DNA from: Streptomyces sp. G44
GTDB lineage: Bacteria; Actinomycetota; Actinomycetes; Streptomycetales; Streptomycetaceae
Assembly: GCF_016905445.1 (NCBI RefSeq)
Contig: NZ_JAFEXF010000062.1
Location: 1-35,916 of the forward strand
Direction: 5' to 3'
Length of the DNA stretch: 35,916 bases
Position numbers and translations under genes: made by a program. Within the stretch, counting starts at the first letter, position 1; each line of letters starts with the position of its first letter. The notes beneath the pieces were generated by a model that saw only the letters and a list, made by a program, of their open reading frames with translations, did not search any database and was not told where the DNA came from. Shown in pieces: positions 15,621 to 23,710 of this stretch.

Positions 15621-17113
15621 GCCCCGCCCGCCGGCGCGAGCCACTGGTCCAGCGGCCCGCCGAGGTCGTCGGCGGTGTCCGAGGCCCAGGCCACGTAGCC
15701 GTCGGGCCGCAGGAGCAGCGCGCCGCGCGGCCAGCCGGCCACCGGCGCCGCGCGCACTTCGCGCAGCACGTGCCGCAGGGCGTGCGGCACGCCGGACGCC
15801 CGCGCGGACCCCGGGGATCCGAAGCGCAGCAGGAGCATGCGTCCGTCCCGCAGGAGGCGGATGACATCGGTGGGGCCGTCGTCCGTGCCCAGTTCGCGGT
15901 TGGTGAGGAACTGTCCCTCCCACGCGGAGGGTTGACCTGACCGCGGCGGCAGCACGGCGTCCTGACCACTGACCGTGAGCCCGATCCGTTCGAGCTCCGC
16001 ACCGGCGTCCGCCGCGCCTCTCCGGGCGGCCAGTTCCTCCAGCGAGTCGGGTGTCCTGCCGGGCCGCATCAGGTCCGTCTGCTCATGGATCTGCTCCAGG
16101 AGGCGCGCCGCGGCGGGTCTGCGCTCGGCGTCGTAGGAGTCGAGCAGCCCCGGGGCGGCCGCGCCCCGGACGGTGAAGGCCAGTTTCCAGCCCAGGTTGA
16201 GGGCGTCGAGCAGACCCGTGCTCAGCCCTTGGGCGCCGATGGGGAAATGCAGATGGGCGGCGTCCCCGACGAGCAGGGCCCGCCCCGAGCGGTAGGTGCG
16301 GGCGAGGCGCGAGAAATCACTGAAGCGGCTCAGCCAGCGCGGTTCGTCCATGGCGATGTCCCGGCCCATGATCCGCGACATCTCCCGGCGGAACTCCTCG
16401 ATGCCGAGCGGCAGCCTGTGGTCCGTGTGCGCTCTCAGGCAGTCGACCGCCCGCAGGTGCAGCCGGCCCTCGGCCGTGCGCTTGGCCACCACCCTCCCGC
16501 GCGGTGTGCGGTGCCAGCCGGGCTCCGGTGCCTGCGCCCCGTCGCACCGCACGACTCCGACCATGGCCGCCATCGTCGGCGCGGTCACGTCGGAGGGTAT
16601 CGCGGTGAGGGTCCGCACCGTGCTGCGGGCACCGTCGGCCCCGACGACGTAGGCGGCCTCGAACTCGGCGCGTCCGCGGGGGTGTTCGGCGGTCACCGTC
16701 ACGCCGCTCCCCTGCCGGTCGATGCCGCTGACGCGGTGGTGGCGCAGCACCTGTGCCCCCGCGGCCAGTGCCCGTGCCTCGAAGAGTCGCTCGAGGTCGG
16801 CCTGCGGCCGTTTGATCAGCGGCTCCGGTTCGGTCGCGGCAGCGGTGAGGTCGAGACCCCACAGGCCGGCGAAGTGGAAGGGTGTGCTGACGGTCCCCGA
16901 GCGCAACGGCCATGCCGGGGCGGGCAGATGGCCCCTGCGCGCGAGGATCTGTCCGGTGCGGGCGTGCAAGGTGGTGGCCCTGGGGTGTCCGGACACCTCG
17001 GCGCGTTCCTCCAGGACCACCGTGCGCACGCCGTAGGCGGCGAGTTCAGCGGCGAGCAGCAGCCCGACGGGGCCTCCGCCCACGATCACCACGTCTGTGC
17101 GGAAACACGCCAT
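15563..17113 (-). CDS. FAD-dependent aromatic hydroxylase (PgaE/RdmE-like)
   Basis: This 516-residue class A flavin monooxygenase shows the FAD dinucleotide motif VVIVGGGPVGLLLAAELA, the DG motif VVGADGARSTVR near residue 175, and the GD motif LLVGDAAHLHFPIGAQGLS with LNLGWKLA near residue 285. A C-terminal thioredoxin-like region (LLRDGRMLLLRFG, LLRPDGYVAWAS) is also present. Relatives hydroxylate anthracycline- and angucycline-type polyketides or other aromatics. The ATG at 17113 is preferred because GGGGAG lies ten bases upstream; the upstream extension lacks similarity. An ARE sits 53 bp upstream, so it belongs to the GBL regulon. It could tailor the aromatic product or, less likely, the signal molecule. 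It converges on and overlaps the receptor gene. Confidence 0.9.
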   Translation of the reverse strand: MACFRTDVVIVGGGPVGLLLAAELAAYGVRTVVLEERAEVSGHPRATTLHARTGQILARRGHLPAPAWPLRSGTVSTPFHFAGLWGLDLTAAATEPEPLIKRPQADLERLFEARALAAGAQVLRHHRVSGIDRQGSGVTVTAEHPRGRAEFEAAYVVGADGARSTVRTLTAIPSDVTAPTMAAMVGVVRCDGAQAPEPGWHRTPRGRVVAKRTAEGRLHLRAVDCLRAHTDHRLPLGIEEFRREMSRIMGRDIAMDEPRWLSRFSDFSRLARTYRSGRALLVGDAAHLHFPIGAQGLSTGLLDALNLGWKLAFTVRGAAAPGLLDSYDAERRPAAARLLEQIHEQTDLMRPGRTPDSLEELAARRGAADAGAELERIGLTVSGQDAVLPPRSGQPSAWEGQFLTNRELGTDDGPTDVIRLLRDGRMLLLRFGSPGSARASGVPHALRHVLREVRAAPVAGWPRGALLLRPDGYVAWASDTADDLGGPLDQWLAPAGGAQAEAPASSSASMSAWISA

Positions 17114-17165
17114 TGCAGTCGCTCCCCCTGGCCGGGCAACAGGAAGGCGTTCCACCCGACCGGGA

Positions 17166-17197
17166 GAAAAATATACCGGTTGCCCGGTTGTTTTTTG
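17166..17197 (-). promoter_or_regulatory. ARE-like operator upstream of the FAD monooxygenase
   Basis: The core ATATACCGGTTGCCCGGTTG followed by a T-run matches ARE half-sites. It lies 53 bp upstream of the monooxygenase start, at the border with the replication region. Confidence 0.7.
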
Positions 17198-17276
17198 GGT
17201 GTCGTGTAAGCACTTTCGCCACCACCAAGCACCGGCGGGACGGTGACCTGCGGCCGGTGCCGGGCGGCCCAGGCCG

Positions 17277-17678
17277 TCACAGCGGCAACGTGATGCCCAT
17301 CTCCCGCATGGCCCGCGAGGGTGGTCCGCCCTCCGAGCGCTCCGTCTTGTAGCCCTTGCTGCCGGGGGCCAGGGTCCGCGGATCGATGGCCTCCGCCGGC
17401 GCCGAACCCGCGTACAGGCCCGCCGGTTCGGAGTCCCGGTCGTGCGGCAGCAGCCAGAACACCCGGCGGCGGAACGTTCCCGAGGAGCGGGACGCCTTGG
17501 CCTGCGGGCCGAGCAGCGCGTAGCCGACCATGCGTCCGTCGCGGTGGTAGGAGGGCCTGCCGCGGCGGCTGGGCAGCCGGTCCAGGCTCTGGCGTACGTA
17601 ATCCAGGTCGTCGATGTCCTCGAGCCACACCAGCTCGACCTCGTGGGAGATCTCCTCCCCCTCGATGAGGGCGCTCAT
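17277..17678 (-). CDS. Conserved small plasmid protein downstream of replicative helicase (module A)
   Basis: This 133-residue soluble protein has no function I recognise. It is clearly paralogous to the 129-residue product at 30122-30511. Both share a W-LED-DDLDYVRQ-LD core near residues 17-32, followed by RRG-P-Y-RDGR--GY and a LLPHD segment. Here the core reads LVWLEDIDDLDYVRQSLD and the next block RRGRPSYHRDGRMVGYALLG. It overlaps the helicase stop by four bases (ATGA), so it is translationally coupled as the third gene of the PrimPol-helicase operon. Conservation of the trio in both modules suggests a role in replication or its control. No DNA-binding motif is obvious. Confidence 0.82.
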   Translation of the reverse strand: MSALIEGEEISHEVELVWLEDIDDLDYVRQSLDRLPSRRGRPSYHRDGRMVGYALLGPQAKASRSSGTFRRRVFWLLPHDRDSEPAGLYAGSAPAEAIDPRTLAPGSKGYKTERSEGGPPSRAMREMGITLPL

Positions 17679-19204
17679 GCTGTCTCCTCGTCGGCGGACT
17701 TCGTGAGCAGTCTGATGCCCGGGTAGTACTTGCGCTGGTTGGAGAGGATCATCTCTTTCGGCGACTCCAGTCCCACGACCTCGCGGATGCGGGCGGCGAA
17801 AGCCCTGGACGAGAGAGCGGGAGCGCCCTCATTGTGACACCACGCCCGGTACGCGGCGTACAACTGTGCCTGTTCCGCCCGCAGTTCGGGGCCGACCACG
17901 CAGGCTTCGCCGACGAAGCGCCCGGTGTGGTCCTCGGACTCCGCGTACGCCGTCGTGGCGATGCGCACTCTCTCGGGTCCGGTGAGATCCTTCTCGCCCC
18001 GCAGATAGCGACGCGCTCCCTCGATCAGCCAGTTGAGGATGCCGGGTCCCTCCTCGGTGACCAGGATGTCGGCGAGGTTGTCGACCTTGCGCTCGTCGGA
18101 GACGATCCGTTCGAACGGGATGAGCCGCATCCGCCGCCAGAACGCGAAGCCGCCGCTGCCGACCTCGGGCCGGTGGTTGCCGAGCAGCCAGAGCTTGTGG
18201 GTGGGCTCGAAGGAGAAGAAGTCCTGCCGCATCCGCCGCGCCTTGATCCGGTCGCCGCCCGTGAGCAGTTTGACCCGGGCCTCGTCGAACTTGTCGCCCG
18301 GCTTGACCTCGCTGCACACGATGACGCGGCGGCCGTGGAGTTCGGCGAGGTCGGTGGGGTGGCCCTCGTAGGGGCGGGCCATCAGGAAGCCCGGCGGGGC
18401 GGCGTCGGCGTAGTCGCCCAGGAGCTTCATCAGGACGTCCAGGAGCACCGACTTGCCGTTCTTGCCGGAGCCGAACAGGAACGGCATGACCTGCCCACCG
18501 ACGTCGCCGGTGACCGAGTAGCCCAGCAGCAGGTGCAGGAAGTCGATCATCTCGGCGCCCTCGGGCCCGTCCCCGAAGGTGTCGGCGAGGAACCGCATCC
18601 AGCGCGGGGTGGGGTCGGGCCGTGGCGGCAGCGAGGTGGAGCGGGAGTGGAAGTCCTTGCCCGGCTCCGCCCTGCGCACGATGCCGGTCCGCAGGTCGAC
18701 GATGCCCGCGGGGGTGCACAGGGTGTACGGGTCGGCGTCCAGACGCGCGGCGTTGAGGACCATGCCGGGGGCCGACCGGGCCTGGGTGAGCATCGCGTTC
18801 ATCCCGCTGGTGGACAGGGCCCGGCGGCGGTGCTGGAGCAGGGAGGCCGTGGACTGGACGCCGCGCGGGTCGTCGGTGGCGATGGCCTCGGCGAGGTCAC
18901 CGGCGGCCCACAGCACGGTGTCGTCCTCGTCCAGCTGCCAGCGGGTGCCGTCCCAGCGGTACCAGCCGAGGCCCGGCACATGCCGGTAGTCGTCCGCGTA
19001 CAGCTTCACGAACAGCTTGGCGTTGCCGCGGTCGGTGAGCGTGTCGGGCAACAGCCCCTGGGGGGCGGCGATCCCGGAGGATTCCCCGCCGCGCTGCTGC
19101 GGCATCTGCGTCTTCGCCTGCGGACGCTCGGCTTCCGCCAGGATCTGGACGGCCACGCTCTCGGCGTCGAAGTTGAACAGGGCCTTGTCGTCATGGCTGT
19201 TCAT
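17675..19204 (-). CDS. SF3-type replicative helicase with D5_N domain, phage/plasmid primase P4 family (module A)
   Basis: These proteins unwind the origin during plasmid or phage replication. The 509-residue protein has a D5_N/P4-type N-terminal domain at about 50-210, with LTDRGNAKLFVKLYADDYRH and LCTPAGIVDLRTGIV. An SF3 helicase core follows at about 215-400: Walker A GSGKNGKS at 245-252, Walker B VIVCSE ending at Glu 299, and motif C LWLLGNHRPEV with Asn 343. A C-terminal winged-helix-like part ends in SSRAFAARIREVVGL. The ATG overlaps the PrimPol stop by four bases. Paralogous to the product at 28372-29973, sharing long stretches around the helicase core. The conserved Walker residues indicate an active ATPase. 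Confidence 0.93.
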   Translation of the reverse strand: MNSHDDKALFNFDAESVAVQILAEAERPQAKTQMPQQRGGESSGIAAPQGLLPDTLTDRGNAKLFVKLYADDYRHVPGLGWYRWDGTRWQLDEDDTVLWAAGDLAEAIATDDPRGVQSTASLLQHRRRALSTSGMNAMLTQARSAPGMVLNAARLDADPYTLCTPAGIVDLRTGIVRRAEPGKDFHSRSTSLPPRPDPTPRWMRFLADTFGDGPEGAEMIDFLHLLLGYSVTGDVGGQVMPFLFGSGKNGKSVLLDVLMKLLGDYADAAPPGFLMARPYEGHPTDLAELHGRRVIVCSEVKPGDKFDEARVKLLTGGDRIKARRMRQDFFSFEPTHKLWLLGNHRPEVGSGGFAFWRRMRLIPFERIVSDERKVDNLADILVTEEGPGILNWLIEGARRYLRGEKDLTGPERVRIATTAYAESEDHTGRFVGEACVVGPELRAEQAQLYAAYRAWCHNEGAPALSSRAFAARIREVVGLESPKEMILSNQRKYYPGIRLLTKSADEETA

Positions 19205-20304
19205 GTCCGGCCCCCGAGAGCGAGGGGGCGGCGCTCGCCGGCCTGCAGGCCGCTGCGGATGATGGCCTCGCAGCGCCGTTCCTGCCCGGGGCGTACGTCG
19301 GCCGCGAGCTCGGTGAGGGTCCGCTCGGCCTCGGCCCGGGACAGGTGCCCGGCCGCGGCGAGTCCGCCCACGGTGTACGCGGCACGGTTGAGCTTCTCCG
19401 AGAACGCGGCGCCCTCCGGTACGGCCGCGCAGGACGCCACTTCGGCCAGCACCTTCTCCAGGGCCTTCGAGGCGGCGCTGTGCCCGCCTCCGGCCGCCGC
19501 GACGGCGAGCCGGGCCCTGGGGGGAGGCACGGAGCCGCGCGGGGGCGCCTGCCGGGCCGGGGCGAGATGTCCGGTCCGATGCAGCTCGGCGGCGAGCCAG
19601 TCGGGGAGCAGGGCGGGCTCACGGGCGCCGCCCAGGGGCGCGTAGCCGCCGTGCGGCGTGGTGGTGCCGGGCGCGACGATGTAGCCGCCGTGAGCCCGGA
19701 TGTCGACCTGCCAGGCCAGCGCGGGGCCGTTGCCGGAACCCGTCGACGACTTCCAGCGGTGGCCGGGGTGGGCCCGGTACCAGACGTGCAGGCCGCCGGA
19801 AGGAGTACGCACGCGCAGGGTCCCGGCGTCCAGGGCCGGATGCGCGGCGCCCCGCAGGGCGGCCAGCACTCCCAGCGTGTGGAAGCCGTTGGCGAGCCCG
19901 CCCAGGTCGACGGAGTCGGCGATGGGGATGCCCGGCAGGAGACGCGAGCGGGCGGGCAGCGACTGGGGGTGCGCGTCGACATCGATGACGACCAGTCCCG
20001 CGGGCCCGCAGGAGACACCGACGCCCATCCGGTCACGGCCCCCGGGCCCCCACCAGCGCCCGATGCGGCCCGGGTCCAGCGTGGCCGCACGGAACCCGTG
20101 GCACCAACGGCCCTCCCGCAGACACGTACAGCCCTCATGCGTGTGCCCCGGAGCCCGGCACGCCTCGCAGTTGCCCGCGGGAGTCTTGCGGCCGGCGGAC
20201 AGGGGATGGACAGGCCAGCCTCTGCCCGCGCACCACCTTGCTGTCGCCAACGCCCGCCCGCCGAACGACTGTTCGCTGCGTGGAAACCACAGCTCAGCAG
20301 CCAT
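19201..20304 (-). CDS. Bifunctional primase-polymerase, AEP/PrimPol family (module A)
   Basis: PrimPol proteins make primers and can extend DNA at plasmid origins. This 367-residue protein has the three archaeo-eukaryotic primase motifs: VIDVDAH (Asp 108, Asp 110), SGGLHVW (His 173) and WQVDIR (Asp 201). A Cys cluster near residues 46-68 (CEACRAPGHTHEGC and WCHGF) may bind zinc. The C-terminal part contains VPEGAAFSEKLNRAAYTVGG, also found in the module B paralogue. The ATG at 20304 has GGGGGA six bases upstream. It is the first gene of a leftward operon (PrimPol, helicase, small protein) reading away from the iteron-rich region at 20318-20702. Confidence 0.93.
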   Translation of the reverse strand: MAAELWFPRSEQSFGGRALATARWCAGRGWPVHPLSAGRKTPAGNCEACRAPGHTHEGCTCLREGRWCHGFRAATLDPGRIGRWWGPGGRDRMGVGVSCGPAGLVVIDVDAHPQSLPARSRLLPGIPIADSVDLGGLANGFHTLGVLAALRGAAHPALDAGTLRVRTPSGGLHVWYRAHPGHRWKSSTGSGNGPALAWQVDIRAHGGYIVAPGTTTPHGGYAPLGGAREPALLPDWLAAELHRTGHLAPARQAPPRGSVPPPRARLAVAAAGGGHSAASKALEKVLAEVASCAAVPEGAAFSEKLNRAAYTVGGLAAAGHLSRAEAERTLTELAADVRPGQERRCEAIIRSGLQAGERRPLALGGRT

Positions 20305-20317
20305 GCATTTCCCCCGT

Positions 20318-20702
20318 CAGCGACTGAAGCGACTCATCCAGAGAAACAGGTTAGCGAAACGGGTATGAAAATGCGTGCAGTTGGGGCGGGTGGGACGATC
20401 GCCGACACCTGAGACCCAGGCCCGGACCGCAGCGACTGAACTCCGCTTCGGTCGCTGTCAGTTTCTCTCCGAGAAACCGCAGGTAAGAGAGGGCACACAC
20501 CCCAAAACAGCGACTGAAGCGACTCAAGACCCCTATATATGAAGCGTACGCGCACACACGCACACACGCGAATGTCTCCACATACCCCGACCTTGAGTCG
20601 CTTCAGTCGCTGTTTTCCCAGGAGCAAGCCTCTGACCAGCGGTTTTCGCGGAGACCGACGGAGCGACTGAGCAGCACGCCGGTCGCTCCGCTTCAGTCGC
20701 TG
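20318..20702. repeat. Iteron array and probable replication origin, family A
   Basis: The unit CAGCGACTGAAGCGACT(CA) occurs directly upstream of the module A PrimPol gene. There are full copies at 20318 and 20508, an inverted full copy at 20592-20612, and inverted or partial copies at 20430-20458 (a CAGCGACTGAA / TTCGGTCGCTG pair), 20661 and 20681-20702. The 20508 and 20592 copies face each other across about 63 bp. That spacer holds a CTATATAT segment, which could melt, and an alternating CGCACACACG tract. Layout, position and partner genes all suit an origin to which initiator proteins bind. This accounts for most of the 489-bp gap before the next gene. Confidence 0.82.
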
Positions 20703-20739
20703 CCCACCGCCTCCGCCCCGGTATCCGCCCCACTCAGGC

Positions 20740-20778
20740 CTCACTCAGGCCTCAAGCAGGCCTCAAGTGACCCTCAAG
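20740..20778 (+). repeat. Four 11-bp-spaced repeats ending CTCAAG
   Basis: CTCACT (20740) and three CTCAAG copies (20751, 20762, 20773) follow an 11-bp period within AGGC-CTCA repeats. They end 15 bp before a possible start codon at 20794. The period mimics a SARP site, but the spacing to the gene is too short for the usual promoter layout. Confidence 0.7.
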
Positions 20779-20793
20779 CCAACGTGAGTAGCC

Positions 20794-21033
20794 ATGGAGC
20801 CCCCCTCCGCGCACACGCACCGCACCGCGTCGACCAGGCCGACCGCCGCCGGCTCCCGCTCGCAGGACTCAGGCGGTGGTCTCCGGCGTCGTCGCGCTGC
20901 GCGGGATGCAGGGCCGAAAGGGAGGCGACGCTCTCCGGACCTGGCGGGCATCGCGCTCGGCACCGCGGCCATCGTGATCCCGCCGGCCGTGCTCGTCTGG
21001 GCGATCTGGGCGCTGAGCCAGTTCCACCCATAG
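20794..21033 (+). CDS. Small predicted membrane protein
   Basis: This 79-residue product has a basic, hydrophilic N-terminal half and a single hydrophobic helix near the C-terminus (LAGIALGTAAIVIPPAVLVW followed by AIWALSQF). No family recognised. The ribosome-binding site is weak. A terminator follows it at 21072. It could be a small single-pass inner-membrane protein carried by the replicon. The hydrophobic segment and codon pattern support a real gene, but the evidence is limited. Confidence 0.5.
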   Translation: MEPPSAHTHRTASTRPTAAGSRSQDSGGGLRRRRAARDAGPKGRRRSPDLAGIALGTAAIVIPPAVLVWAIWALSQFHP

Positions 21034-21035
21034 AC

Positions 21036-21063
21036 GGCGGCTGGCGGCTGGCGGCTGGCGGCT
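21036..21063 (+). repeat. Four tandem 7-bp units GGCGGCT
   Basis: Four perfect units lie immediately after the small membrane protein gene and before a terminator hairpin. Probably slippage. Confidence 0.85.
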
Positions 21064-21071
21064 GAGAGAGA

Positions 21072-21103
21072 GTGGCCCCGACCGGATACCTGGTCGGGGC
21101 CAC
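21072..21103. terminator. Bidirectional hairpin terminator
   Basis: A perfect 12-bp stem (GTGGCCCCGACC with its complement) with an 8-base loop lies between two convergent small genes. Confidence 0.88.
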
Positions 21104-21146
21104 CATCACGTACAGGCGAGGACCCGGCACCGGATCCTCGGGGCGT

Positions 21147-21386
21147 TCAGTCGGCCGCGGGGCGCTGCCCCACGAGCTGGGTGAGCAGCTCGATGATCTG
21201 GGCCTGGTTCCGGTCGATCTTGCTGCTGAGCGCCTCGACCTTCTGGTCCAGGTTGCCGACCTGGAGGCGCACCGCGGTGAGGTCGGACTTGATGATCCCG
21301 AACTCACGGTCGTGCTTCTCCGCGACCTCTTCGAAACGCCGGGTCAGGGCAGCGAGCTCACTGTGGGCGATGGGGTCCTCGGGCAC
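21147..21386 (-). CDS. Small coiled-coil protein
   Basis: This 79-residue protein is almost entirely amphipathic helix: AALTRRFEEVAEKHDREFG, then VRLQVGNLDQKVEALSSKID and QAQIIELLTQLVGQ. Heptad spacing of Leu/Val/Ile suggests an oligomerising coiled coil. The GTG start follows GGAG. No enzymatic motif is visible. Similar short coiled-coil proteins occur on actinomycete plasmids, but I cannot assign a function. It is convergent with the small membrane protein and separated from it by a terminator. Confidence 0.65.
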   Translation of the reverse strand: MPEDPIAHSELAALTRRFEEVAEKHDREFGIIKSDLTAVRLQVGNLDQKVEALSSKIDRNQAQIIELLTQLVGQRPAAD

Positions 21387-21759
21387 GCGGGCACTCCTGC
21401 CAGATCAAAAACCGCAGATAACAGGACTCCACGATATCGCGCCGACGCCCCCCGCCGTCTTCGATCCGCGTGCCGACGGGAGACGGCACAGGCTGTTGCC
21501 GTGGCGTGACCCCGCGGTCACCGACTGTTCCAGTCCGGAGCCGGCGGGGAGGCACACCACGATCTCCGTCGCACGAACCACCGGTGCGCGCTCGCCGTGC
21601 TCCTCCCCTCCCCCACCGCTCCGCTCTCCTTCACTCCGCGCGCCCGCGCACGGTGACAGCGCCGAACAGGCTCATGTGGCTGGTCCTGCCATTTTTCCAG
21701 CCCTCATTCCGGCGCACAGTGGAGGGGAGCCGGTCGGCTCATCGGTGAGGGGAGGCACC
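21387..21759. other. 373-bp intergenic region, no gene seen
   Basis: Reading frames here have no recognisable protein character. I see no strong repeat or hairpin. It presumably holds the divergent promoters of the coiled-coil protein and the membrane protein. Confidence 0.5.
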
Positions 21760-22164
21760 ATGTTCTGCGCCCCGCGGCGCGCGCCCAGGAGTGCGGCCTC
21801 TGTCCACGAGAGCTTTGGGCCGTGCACATATTCGACTTCCGTGGTCTGTGCGTTCATGTTCGCAGGGTCAGCGGGGCTGCTGCCCGTGCTGGGTTTGACC
21901 GGCGGCTTGCACCACCCGGCGGCCGCCCTGGCCGCCTACTGCGCACTGACGGCCGTCGTGAGCGCGCACGCGCATCTCCACGCGGTACCGCTCATAGCCG
22001 CCGTGTGCTGGCTGTTCTACGACGGCTTCGTGATTCACCAGCAGGGCGAACTGGCATGGGACGGCCTCGCCGATGTGCACCGGATGGGCTTGCTCATCAG
22101 CGCCTCACTCCTCGGAACGGCAACTGCCCGCCTCCACCGCGCACTTCGCTGCCGGCGCGCATAG
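21760..22164 (+). CDS. Small multi-pass membrane protein
   Basis: This 134-residue protein has about four hydrophobic segments: VVCAFMFAGSAGLLPVLGLT, PAAALAAYCALTAVVSAHAH, AVPLIAAVCWLFYDGF and RMGLLISASLLGTATARL. The middle His-rich part (HAHLHAV) and FYDGFVIHQQGELAWDG resemble sensor-like membrane segments of actinomycete proteins such as DUF4118-type, but the match is weak. The ATG at 21760 has GGGGAGG upstream and begins the first hydrophilic stretch. Neighbours do not reveal a role. Confidence 0.68.
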   Translation: MFCAPRRAPRSAASVHESFGPCTYSTSVVCAFMFAGSAGLLPVLGLTGGLHHPAAALAAYCALTAVVSAHAHLHAVPLIAAVCWLFYDGFVIHQQGELAWDGLADVHRMGLLISASLLGTATARLHRALRCRRA

Positions 22165-22333
22165 AGCGGTCAACTGGCCGTGCACCACTGCCCGACCCCA
22201 GCCGAGCCCTTGGTTGGCCTCGTTGCGGAGGCGCCCGGCGGATGCTCTCCCGAACGGGGCCCGTACGGGCAGCGGCGCGGCGGTGAACGGATAGGCTCCC
22301 CTCGCCAGGTGCCGTCGAGAGAAAGTCCTTGCT

Positions 22334-23218
22334 GTGGAGCTGCCGCGCCTTGGGGTCGTGATCGTGACCATGGGGAACCGGCCACGGGAACTCGACGAGC
22401 TGCTCACGTCGGTGGTCAAGCAGGATGTGGCGCCCGCACGCATCGTGATCGTCGGCAACGGCTCACCGCTGCCGGACTTCCCGGGACTGCCCGGCGAGGT
22501 GACGGTCATCGAGAACGAGGAGAACCTCGGCTGCCCCGGTGGCCGCAACACCGGCATCGCCCGGCTCCGGGAGTTCGGCGACGTCGACGTCGTGGTCGAG
22601 CTGGACGACGACGGCCTCCTCGTCCGGAACGATGTCTTCCGCCGGATCGGCGACCTGTTCGCCGCCGACCCGCGGCTGGGCATCGTCGGCTTCCGGATCG
22701 CCGACGAGCACGGCGAGACCGCCCGCCGCCACATCCCGCGGCTGCGCGCCAAGGACCCCATGCGGCGCGGCCTGGTGACCGCGTTCCTCGGCGGAGCCCA
22801 CGCCTTCGCGATGCCGATGCTGAACCAGGTCGGTGACTGGCCGGCTGAGTTCTTCTTCACCCACGAGGAGACCGACCTGGCCTGGCGGGCCCTGGACGGC
22901 GGATGGAAGGTCCTCTACGAACCGGCGCTGCTGCTCCAGCACCCCAAGACTTCCCCGGCCCGGCACGCGGTCTACTACCGGATGACTGCCCGCAACCGGG
23001 TCTGGCTCGCCAAACGGCACCTGCCCGCCCCCCTCGTGCCGGTCTACCTGGGGGTGTGGATCGTGCTCACGCTGGCCCGCACCCGCTCGGCGGGCGGCCT
23101 GAAGGCGTGGGCCGGCGGCTTCACCGAAGGCGTACGCACTCCGTGCGGCAGGCGCCGGCCGATGCGGTGGCGGACCGTGGCCCGGATGACCCGCCTGGGC
23201 TGGCCTCCCGTGATCTGA
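22334..23218 (+). CDS. Family 2 glycosyltransferase
   Basis: GT-A-fold family 2 enzymes transfer a sugar from an NDP- donor to a polysaccharide, lipid or natural product. The 294-residue protein shows VVIVTMGNRPRELDELLTSV at the N-terminus, then ENLGCPGGRNTGIARL. The metal-binding acidic cluster is VVELDDDGLL near residue 95. An acceptor-side ED-like motif FTHEETDLAWRALDGGW lies near residue 182. A C-terminal hydrophobic segment (VPVYLGVWIVLTLA) suggests membrane association. Closest in style to rhamnosyltransferase-like proteins. The GTG start is supported by GAGAGAAAG upstream. It stands alone between small membrane protein genes. The acceptor is unknown. Confidence 0.9.
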   Translation: MELPRLGVVIVTMGNRPRELDELLTSVVKQDVAPARIVIVGNGSPLPDFPGLPGEVTVIENEENLGCPGGRNTGIARLREFGDVDVVVELDDDGLLVRNDVFRRIGDLFAADPRLGIVGFRIADEHGETARRHIPRLRAKDPMRRGLVTAFLGGAHAFAMPMLNQVGDWPAEFFFTHEETDLAWRALDGGWKVLYEPALLLQHPKTSPARHAVYYRMTARNRVWLAKRHLPAPLVPVYLGVWIVLTLARTRSAGGLKAWAGGFTEGVRTPCGRRRPMRWRTVARMTRLGWPPVI

Positions 23219-23250
23219 CGCTACGAGGTTCTGCACGGCGCACATATGAG

Positions 23251-23487
23251 TCAGGCCGTGTACCGGGCCGTGCCTTGCTCTGCTCTGCGTTGCCGGTACC
23301 GAGCCACCCAGAGGCCTATGCATGCGATCAAGGCGGCTGCGAAGAGGACCGACGCTGCGATGCGTACGGTGAGCCAGGCGCTGCCAGGTGGGTGCCACAC
23401 TTCTTCGGCCAGGTTCAACCCAACCGCGAGTGAAAAGGTAAGCCATAAGGCGCGTTTGGCACGGCTGGCATGCTCTTCCGGACTCAC
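23251..23487 (-). CDS. Small two-helix membrane protein
   Basis: This roughly 78-residue protein has two hydrophobic segments (RALWLTFSLAVGLNLAEEVW and ASVLFAAALIACIGLWVARY) and a basic tail. The GTG at 23487 is preferred because GAGAGGAA sits seven bases upstream; an in-frame GTG further up at 23568 lacks a comparable site. No family recognised. It is convergent with the glycosyltransferase gene. Confidence 0.6.
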   Translation of the reverse strand: MSPEEHASRAKRALWLTFSLAVGLNLAEEVWHPPGSAWLTVRIAASVLFAAALIACIGLWVARYRQRRAEQGTARYTA

Positions 23488-23664
23488 TATCCATTCCTCT
23501 CGCTCCAGCGTTCCCGCGTAGTTGAGTGTGCCCCGGGTTCGCGCGTTGAAGTCGGAGCCGGCGCCCACACCGCGTTCCCGTCGGGTCGTGGCATCGGTGC
23601 CATACCCGTAGGTGGTGCCTACATCACCAAGCTGAATGACCGCCTGACACCCCGGCGAGCGCCA

Positions 23665-23710
23665 GAAGGCCCGTACTCCCCCACTGAGCTACAGGGTGGT
23701 ACGGGCCTTC
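23665..23710 (-). terminator. Hairpin downstream of parB whose loop resembles a tRNA D-arm
   Basis: A perfect 12-bp stem (GAAGGCCCGTAC with its complement) encloses 22 bases. It begins 40 bp after the parB stop, so it is a good terminator candidate. Read on the minus strand, the loop contains GTAGCTCAGTGGGGGAGT, like the D-arm of a tRNA. I could not find a valid anticodon arm or T-arm, so it is not called a tRNA. Confidence 0.65.

Noticed and set aside
20318..20702. CRISPR array in the repeat-rich region
   Set aside because: Repeat units are inverted as well as direct, unevenly spaced and without uniform spacers. Iterons explain them.
20774..21307. 177-codon minus-strand frame over the small membrane and coiled-coil genes
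   Set aside because: Ser/Arg/Pro-rich shadow. The coiled-coil frame at 21147-21386 and the hydrophobic frame at 20794-21033 are more protein-like, and a perfect terminator lies inside it.
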